Shown: piece by piece, positions 20,280-23,849 of the stretch
Layout: the number at the start of each line of letters is the position of its first letter
Numbering within the stretch: the stretch's first letter is position 1
Virus record (IMG/VR): IMGVR_UViG_3300006875_000168
Location: 1 to 23,849 of that record
DNA length: 23,849 nucleotides
Reading direction: 5' to 3' (one strand)
Source: a virus
Notes under the pieces: model-generated
The model's database searches: none
What the model was told of the DNA's origin: nothing
Seen by the model: only the letters and a program-made list of their open reading frames with translations
Made by a program: the position numbers and the translations under genes

Positions 20280-20996
20280 TCAACTAGAGCGCAATTTGCG
20301 TTGCGCTTTTTTCTCGTTCCAATTTTTCAGCCAACGCTCCATCGACCGCGCTTGTGCGACAATACCGTAAGCTATGCGACGGTTAATGGTTGCGGATGCC
20401 GGATGATTTGTGCCGTTAACGGCCTCCATCGCCAAATCATTTCCAGAAGTATCAATCCACGCACTGCCCGGTTGCCCGGTGTGTTTTGTGATCCACGCCG
20501 GAACGCCCTTAACGCCAAAAGCGCTGATTGCTTTGTTCCAGCCTGACGCAGTCCAGCCTTGATTGTTGAGCTGGTGCTTTTTGAGCTGTTTGCGAATTTT
20601 CCCCGGCATCGGCCAAGCTCGAACTTTTGGCCGTTTGCGGGCATTTTGCGTGCCTCGGTACCATTCAACCGCCGATGCTAGCGTTGGGAATTGGTCTTCA
20701 GCTTTTTTGCTCGAAGTCGTTGCCTTTGTGACATCTGCTTCGATTCGAACTTTGCTGGCCCGTTTTGCTCCACCATAATCAACATAACGCCGTTTCTGTT
20801 GAAGAGAAGGGTCGGTTTTTTTGAATGACGGCCTTGAGCCTCCCATTGGAGGAGTCACCGCAATGCAATTCTGAATCACGCCTCGGACCTGTTGCATAAA
20901 TAGCGTTTTCGCATCGCGCTTAGAGTCTGCCATGATTGCTGCAAATGCCGCAGCGAAGCGCTTTTGCGCCTGATACAGGCTCAGCGTGGCTCTCAT
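20280..20996 (-). CDS. Tail/neck assembly protein (gp10-like), 238 aa
   Basis: Basic protein, helical at the start (LSLYQAQKRFAAAFAAIMAD), containing NCIAVTPPMGGSRPSFKK (about 43-60), KVRAWPMPGKIRKQLKKHQL (about 123-142) and GVPAWITKHTGQPGSAWIDT. The 'VTPPMGG' phrase after an N-terminal helix is seen in phage neck or minor tail proteins of the HK97 gp10 type. Its length is above the gp10 norm. It overlaps the tail-terminator-like gene (ATGA). Assignment rests on position and this motif. Confidence 0.5.
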   Translation of the reverse strand: MRATLSLYQAQKRFAAAFAAIMADSKRDAKTLFMQQVRGVIQNCIAVTPPMGGSRPSFKKTDPSLQQKRRYVDYGGAKRASKVRIEADVTKATTSSKKAEDQFPTLASAVEWYRGTQNARKRPKVRAWPMPGKIRKQLKKHQLNNQGWTASGWNKAISAFGVKGVPAWITKHTGQPGSAWIDTSGNDLAMEAVNGTNHPASATINRRIAYGIVAQARSMERWLKNWNEKKAQRKLRSS

Positions 20997-21370
20997 ACCG
21001 TCTCAAAACCCACCGTGTAAGTTATGGCGGTTTGCCAGTGCCTATCTTGCGGCGTGTTGCTGAGGTCAGCACGAACAATTCCAGCCAGACGCACGGAGCC
21101 TTCAGTGAACGACAGCGACGCCACGAATTGATCCACCGCCAGCACGAAAGCGGCATGAGCCGAAGCGGTCGAATCATCAGCGCTCGACTCCACATTTACG
21201 GTTAGCGTCCCCCGCTGCAATGGCGATGCCGGGACGGCATTGCTGGTGATGCTCAACAGGATTGCAGGCAGCGAGATTTCGCCACTGCTCAACGGTTCGC
21301 CGACGTAGGCTGTCGGAAACTCTGTTGCCAGCCTGCTGGCGATTGCTTGGGTGAGTTGAAGGTCAATCAT
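20993..21370 (-). CDS. Tail terminator-like protein
   Basis: 125 aa: an N-terminal helix (LQLTQAIASRLATEFPTAYV), then alternating strands (PAILLSITSNAVPASPLQRG; TLTVNVESSADDS), and a C-terminal HWQTAITYTVGFETV. This alpha/beta layout, length and location between head-tail connector and tube genes match lambda gpU-like tail terminators. The call is by layout and order; no strict motif exists for the family. Both ends overlap neighbours by ATGA. Confidence 0.58.
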   Translation of the reverse strand: MIDLQLTQAIASRLATEFPTAYVGEPLSSGEISLPAILLSITSNAVPASPLQRGTLTVNVESSADDSTASAHAAFVLAVDQFVASLSFTEGSVRLAGIVRADLSNTPQDRHWQTAITYTVGFETV

Positions 21371-21666
21371 CGCGCGATGTCGTCAACGGTCATTTTGTAG
21401 CTGATGGCGTCTGTGGAAATGACTTTGATCCGCACTTCCTTCCCGCGAACGATCATTTTCTGCCCGAGCGCTGGAACTGGGAACCCCGTCTTTTGAGCGT
21501 AAACGGTCGCTGCATAGCCCGGACGAAACCCGCCAGCCTCTGCGTCCTCTGTCGCCTCCAAATCGGTCACCACGGCCTTGTAAGGGCTTCCGTTGAAGGT
21601 CACCGTCTCACCCATAATCGCCACCGATTCGGCGAGCCTGGCGTTGGAAAAGTCGTGAAAGGTCAT
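21367..21666 (-). CDS. Head-tail joining protein (FII-like)
   Basis: 99 aa from the ATG at 21666; an in-frame TTG two codons earlier abuts the terminator and is less likely. A short helix (TFHDFSNARLAESVAI) precedes a small beta barrel (MGETVTFNGSPYKAVVTDLE, then MIVRGKEVRIKVISTDA). It resembles lambda gpFII-type connectors both in size and in lying after the coat gene. It starts only a few bases after a terminator hairpin, so its level may be reduced relative to the coat protein. Confidence 0.58.
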   Translation of the reverse strand: MTFHDFSNARLAESVAIMGETVTFNGSPYKAVVTDLEATEDAEAGGFRPGYAATVYAQKTGFPVPALGQKMIVRGKEVRIKVISTDAISYKMTVDDIAR

Positions 21667-21670
21667 CGTC

Positions 21671-21710
21671 AAAAGAAAAGCCCGCCGCCGGGTTTTCGCG
21701 GCGACGGGCT
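21671..21710 (-). terminator. Intrinsic terminator after coat gene
   Basis: On the minus strand a 12-position GC-rich stem (arms 21699-21710 and 21679-21690, one G-U wobble) is followed by UUUCUUUU. It lies 26 nt after the coat stop and 4 nt before the ATG of the joining protein. Its stem core (CCCGTCGCCG) recurs in the terminator at 23049-23089. Confidence 0.8.
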
Positions 21711-21736
21711 GGGGTTTCTATGGGTGCAGCAGGAAA

Positions 21737-22618
21737 CTAGCTTTCGATGATGCGGACTCCGAATTCGGTACGACCTTTCTGAACTCCCCAGAGGAGTCCC
21801 ATCGTGTAGACGAGCTGGCCGTTGGGTGCGTCATAATAGCGACGGAGTTGGACGGGCAGGTTGAGCCCAGGGATGATGAAATCTTCCACTTCACCAACCT
21901 GTTCAAACCCGGTGGAGTCCACGCGGCGAGCAGCCATGAGCAGCGCCGAGCGTTGATAGGCAAAGCCCTTCAAGTCTTCGCCGTTGTCGTCAGCCTGATC
22001 GGATTGGTAAATGTCGAACTTCGAAACGCGAGGAACGAGTCCTTCGGTTTTCTGGATCGGGAACCCGGGAATTTCCGCCGAGATAAACGACTTCTCGATC
22101 GCGGCGTAGTAGTAGGGATTCAGGATCACCGAACGACCTTCGGAGGGCGCCCCAGCAGCGGTCAGCGTAGCGCCAGCATCGATGATGTCGCCACGGCCGA
22201 ACGAGGCAGCTGCTTTATCAATGGGCGTTGCAGCGAAGTTCGCAGCCGTCACCAAATTCCAAATCGACCCGAACACTTTGCGCCCCAACGCCGTTGCGGC
22301 CGGAAGGATGAAAAGGTCGTTGAGCATGATCGCGCTCTTCGTCCGCTCAAGGTCCGTGAAGCCGTAGGACACTCCCTCGAACTGGTCGAGTGTGATCGTG
22401 CGAGCGACCATCGACACCGCATCGGGAGAATATCCAGATGAGAAGTCCTTGGTTGAAGGATTCACCGGATAGCGCGTGGTGATGGATGCGCCGCCAGACG
22501 AAAGTTCGTCGGAGAAGTCGGTGCAGATGGACCCCAGAGGAGCAAAGACGCTTTGCAGCGCCGGAAGGCTCATCTGGCTGATTTCGGCTAGGCTGACGCC
22601 TGCAATGGTGTTACTCAT
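21737..22618 (-). CDS. Major capsid protein
   Basis: 293 aa. Landmarks: SDELSSGGASITTRYPVNPS (about 35-54), GVSYGFTDLERTK (about 82-94), LNPYYYAAIEKSFISAEIPG (about 165-184) and LPVQLRRYYDAPNGQLVYTM near the C-terminus. This is the size and profile of compact HK97-fold coat proteins, with the usual E-loop and A-domain-like parts but no long N-terminal delta domain; the separate helical gene upstream could supply scaffolding. The stop is TAG, followed by a strong terminator. The identity is well supported by order (protease, scaffold-like, coat, connector). Confidence 0.8.
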   Translation of the reverse strand: MSNTIAGVSLAEISQMSLPALQSVFAPLGSICTDFSDELSSGGASITTRYPVNPSTKDFSSGYSPDAVSMVARTITLDQFEGVSYGFTDLERTKSAIMLNDLFILPAATALGRKVFGSIWNLVTAANFAATPIDKAAASFGRGDIIDAGATLTAAGAPSEGRSVILNPYYYAAIEKSFISAEIPGFPIQKTEGLVPRVSKFDIYQSDQADDNGEDLKGFAYQRSALLMAARRVDSTGFEQVGEVEDFIIPGLNLPVQLRRYYDAPNGQLVYTMGLLWGVQKGRTEFGVRIIES

Positions 22619-22631
22619 TTAGTGGTGTGGG

Positions 22632-23018
22632 TTAGATTGTGGACATCGAGGACCGGTGCTTCGCGAAGAATGCGGGCCGGTCGTAAAGTGAGAGGGAGCG
22701 ATACTCTGCCCAAAGGTCATCACGGCTGCGTTGCTGAGCCTCGGCGCCTTGCATGGGAATCTCCACAGGAGCAACGCCAACGGCGGCTAGGGCCTCGTTA
22801 ACTTTGATTTCAGAAACCGCAGCGGCGGCGACCTGCGCTTGAAGCTCTGCGACTTGCGCTTGTAGCGTTTGGATCAGATGAGCTGAGGCCTTGATCCCTG
22901 CCGCTTGTTCGTCAAGTAAAGCGTTAGCGGCAACCAGGTCACGTTCAAGGCCGCCGACTTTTGAAGACTCACTCTTCAGCGCTTCGAGCGCCTGCGTGAG
23001 AGTTTGGATTTCGTCCAT
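22632..23018 (-). CDS. Scaffold-like coiled-coil protein
   Basis: 128 aa from the ATG at 23018, preceded closely by AAGGAG. A start ten codons earlier (23048) would sit on the U-tract of the terminator and is rejected. Residues about 1-70 are a long coiled coil (IQTLTQALEALKSESSKVGG; LIQTLQAQVAELQAQVAAAA). After a Pro/Gln linker the end is LYDRPAFFAKHRSS, a 'YRSL..DR.AFF.KH' tail known from phage proteins next to coat genes. Placed between protease and coat, it probably scaffolds the shell. The basic C-terminus fits coat binding. Confidence 0.68.
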   Translation of the reverse strand: MDEIQTLTQALEALKSESSKVGGLERDLVAANALLDEQAAGIKASAHLIQTLQAQVAELQAQVAAAAVSEIKVNEALAAVGVAPVEIPMQGAEAQQRSRDDLWAEYRSLSLYDRPAFFAKHRSSMSTI

Positions 23019-23048
23019 GCTCCTTTTTGCGCTGTCAACCGGGAGCAT

Positions 23049-23089
23049 AAAAAAACCCCGCCGCCGGAACCAAAAAACCGGCGACGGGG
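23049..23089 (-). terminator. Intrinsic terminator after protease gene
   Basis: A 12-position stem (arms 23078-23089 and 23056-23067, one G-U wobble) with a 10-base loop is followed by seven U. It lies 13 nt after the protease stop and about 30 nt before the scaffold-like start. It shares its stem core with the terminator after the coat gene. Confidence 0.82.
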
Positions 23090-23102
23090 CGAATGCGCCA
23101 AA

Positions 23103-23792
23103 CTAAACCAAGGCCAACAATTTATTGTAAGCCGATTCCTCAGTCAAGATGCCATCGATGAGATTTGCCTCCAATGCGCGAGGGGCCAAGAACGCTTGGC
23201 CGCGCATAAACTCATCTGCCACGCGGCGATTGCGAAGCACGTTCCCGCGGAACTGGGCAAAGGCATCTTCAACATACTGTTGCAAGTAAGCCCGCTGCGC
23301 GTCAGTGCCGATGCTCGGTCCCATCATCGTGCTTTTGAGGTCTCCAGAGGCGTTTGTCACCGGGTCGAATTTCAGTCCCTCCATCTCCCACATCCCGGAC
23401 TCGTCGACAAACGGAACGATTGTCCCAATGCTTCCAACGGTTGCGCTTTGCGATGCAAAAACGTAATCGCAGCTCACGCCAATGTTGTAGGCGGCCGAAC
23501 ACATCATGTCGTCTGTGTAGGCAATCATCGGGATCTTCCCGCGTAGGCTTTGGATCATTTCCGCCACTTCGCAGTTGCCGGTGCATTGCCCGCCAGGAGA
23601 ATCAATCTCGAAAAAGATTCCGCGCACGTTCGATTCAATGGCGGATTCAATGTCGTCTTCAATGTCCTCGTAATCAGTCGCCCCGCAGCATTTCTCAATG
23701 CCGCTCAATCCCTTGCCGAGTGTCCCGCAGATGTCAATTGTTGCAATTCCGTTTCCGTCAATCTCCATTTCCTTCCGGCTGTTGACGAACAT
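23103..23792 (-). CDS. S49 (SppA/lambda C-like) head maturation protease
   Basis: 229 aa from the ATG at 23792, with GAGGA 7 nt upstream. The frame stays open to the window edge (19 more codons), so a longer N-terminus is possible. Features of S49 peptidases: IDSPGGQCTG (64-73), the nucleophile in MCSAAYNIG (Ser99), SATVGSIGTIVPFVDESG (116-133), and the general-base Lys in ASGDLKS (Lys153). It would process capsid proteins, or cut the scaffold, during maturation. The stop is TAG, 13 nt before a terminator. Ser/Lys dyad and spacing all appear intact. Confidence 0.88.
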   Translation of the reverse strand: MFVNSRKEMEIDGNGIATIDICGTLGKGLSGIEKCCGATDYEDIEDDIESAIESNVRGIFFEIDSPGGQCTGNCEVAEMIQSLRGKIPMIAYTDDMMCSAAYNIGVSCDYVFASQSATVGSIGTIVPFVDESGMWEMEGLKFDPVTNASGDLKSTMMGPSIGTDAQRAYLQQYVEDAFAQFRGNVLRNRRVADEFMRGQAFLAPRALEANLIDGILTEESAYNKLLALV

Positions 23793-23849
23793 GGAGTAAT
23801 CCTCTTCGCCATCGCCCTCCTTGCATTTTGATCGAAGGAGCTTGGATTC

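Overview
The window is part of a tailed bacteriophage or prophage genome, most likely a siphovirus. One long minus-strand run holds head, connector, tail-tube, tail-chaperone, tape-measure, tail-tip, fibre and lysis genes in the classic late-gene order. Genes are packed end to end, many joined by 4-base ATGA stop/start overlaps. No tRNA, rRNA, CRISPR array, integrase, terminase or portal gene is visible; terminase and portal presumably lie outside the window. The host cannot be fixed from sequence alone. The zinc-finger/AEP primase-helicase and the ABA-sandwich proteins resemble, from memory, proteins seen in Verrucomicrobiota-type phages and prophages; this is a weak inference.

Layout. (1) 1-6041, minus strand: a replication and early module. 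In transcription order it holds several small unknown genes, a membrane peptide, two ABA-sandwich proteins, a Holliday-junction-resolvase-like nuclease, more small genes, a peculiar tandem-repeat region, an SSB-like protein ending in an acidic VPF tail, a primase-helicase, and a winged-helix protein that runs off the left edge. The winged-helix gene carries four identical 15-bp palindromic iterons followed by an A/T-rich purine tract, an arrangement closely resembling the phage lambda origin inside gene O. (2) 6041-6441: a control region with an HTH regulator and two copies of a 28-bp element, one on each side of its gene. (3) 6441-8688, plus strand: a RecE-like exonuclease followed by small coupled unknown genes and a multi-zinc-ribbon protein. 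(4) 8621-10055, minus: a lysis cassette (two small membrane proteins and an RlpA/expansin-like putative endolysin) after a lectin-like fibre protein. (5) 10055-17058, minus: fibre and tail-tip genes with collagen-like and repeat modules. (6) 17061-19179: tape measure and two tail-assembly chaperone frames joined by a textbook -1 frameshift signal. (7) 19176-23849: tail tube, connector, capsid, scaffold-like and S49 protease genes.

The parts fit together as follows. The HTH protein probably controls the divergent early units. The winged-helix protein probably binds its own iterons and recruits the primase-helicase, with SSB, resolvase and exonuclease handling DNA replication and recombination. 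The late unit builds the capsid (protease, scaffold-like protein, coat) and the tail. Three intrinsic-terminator hairpins sit almost flush against the next start codon, and two of them, with near-identical stems, bracket the scaffold-coat gene pair. This suggests that expression levels within the operons are set by partial termination or RNA processing.
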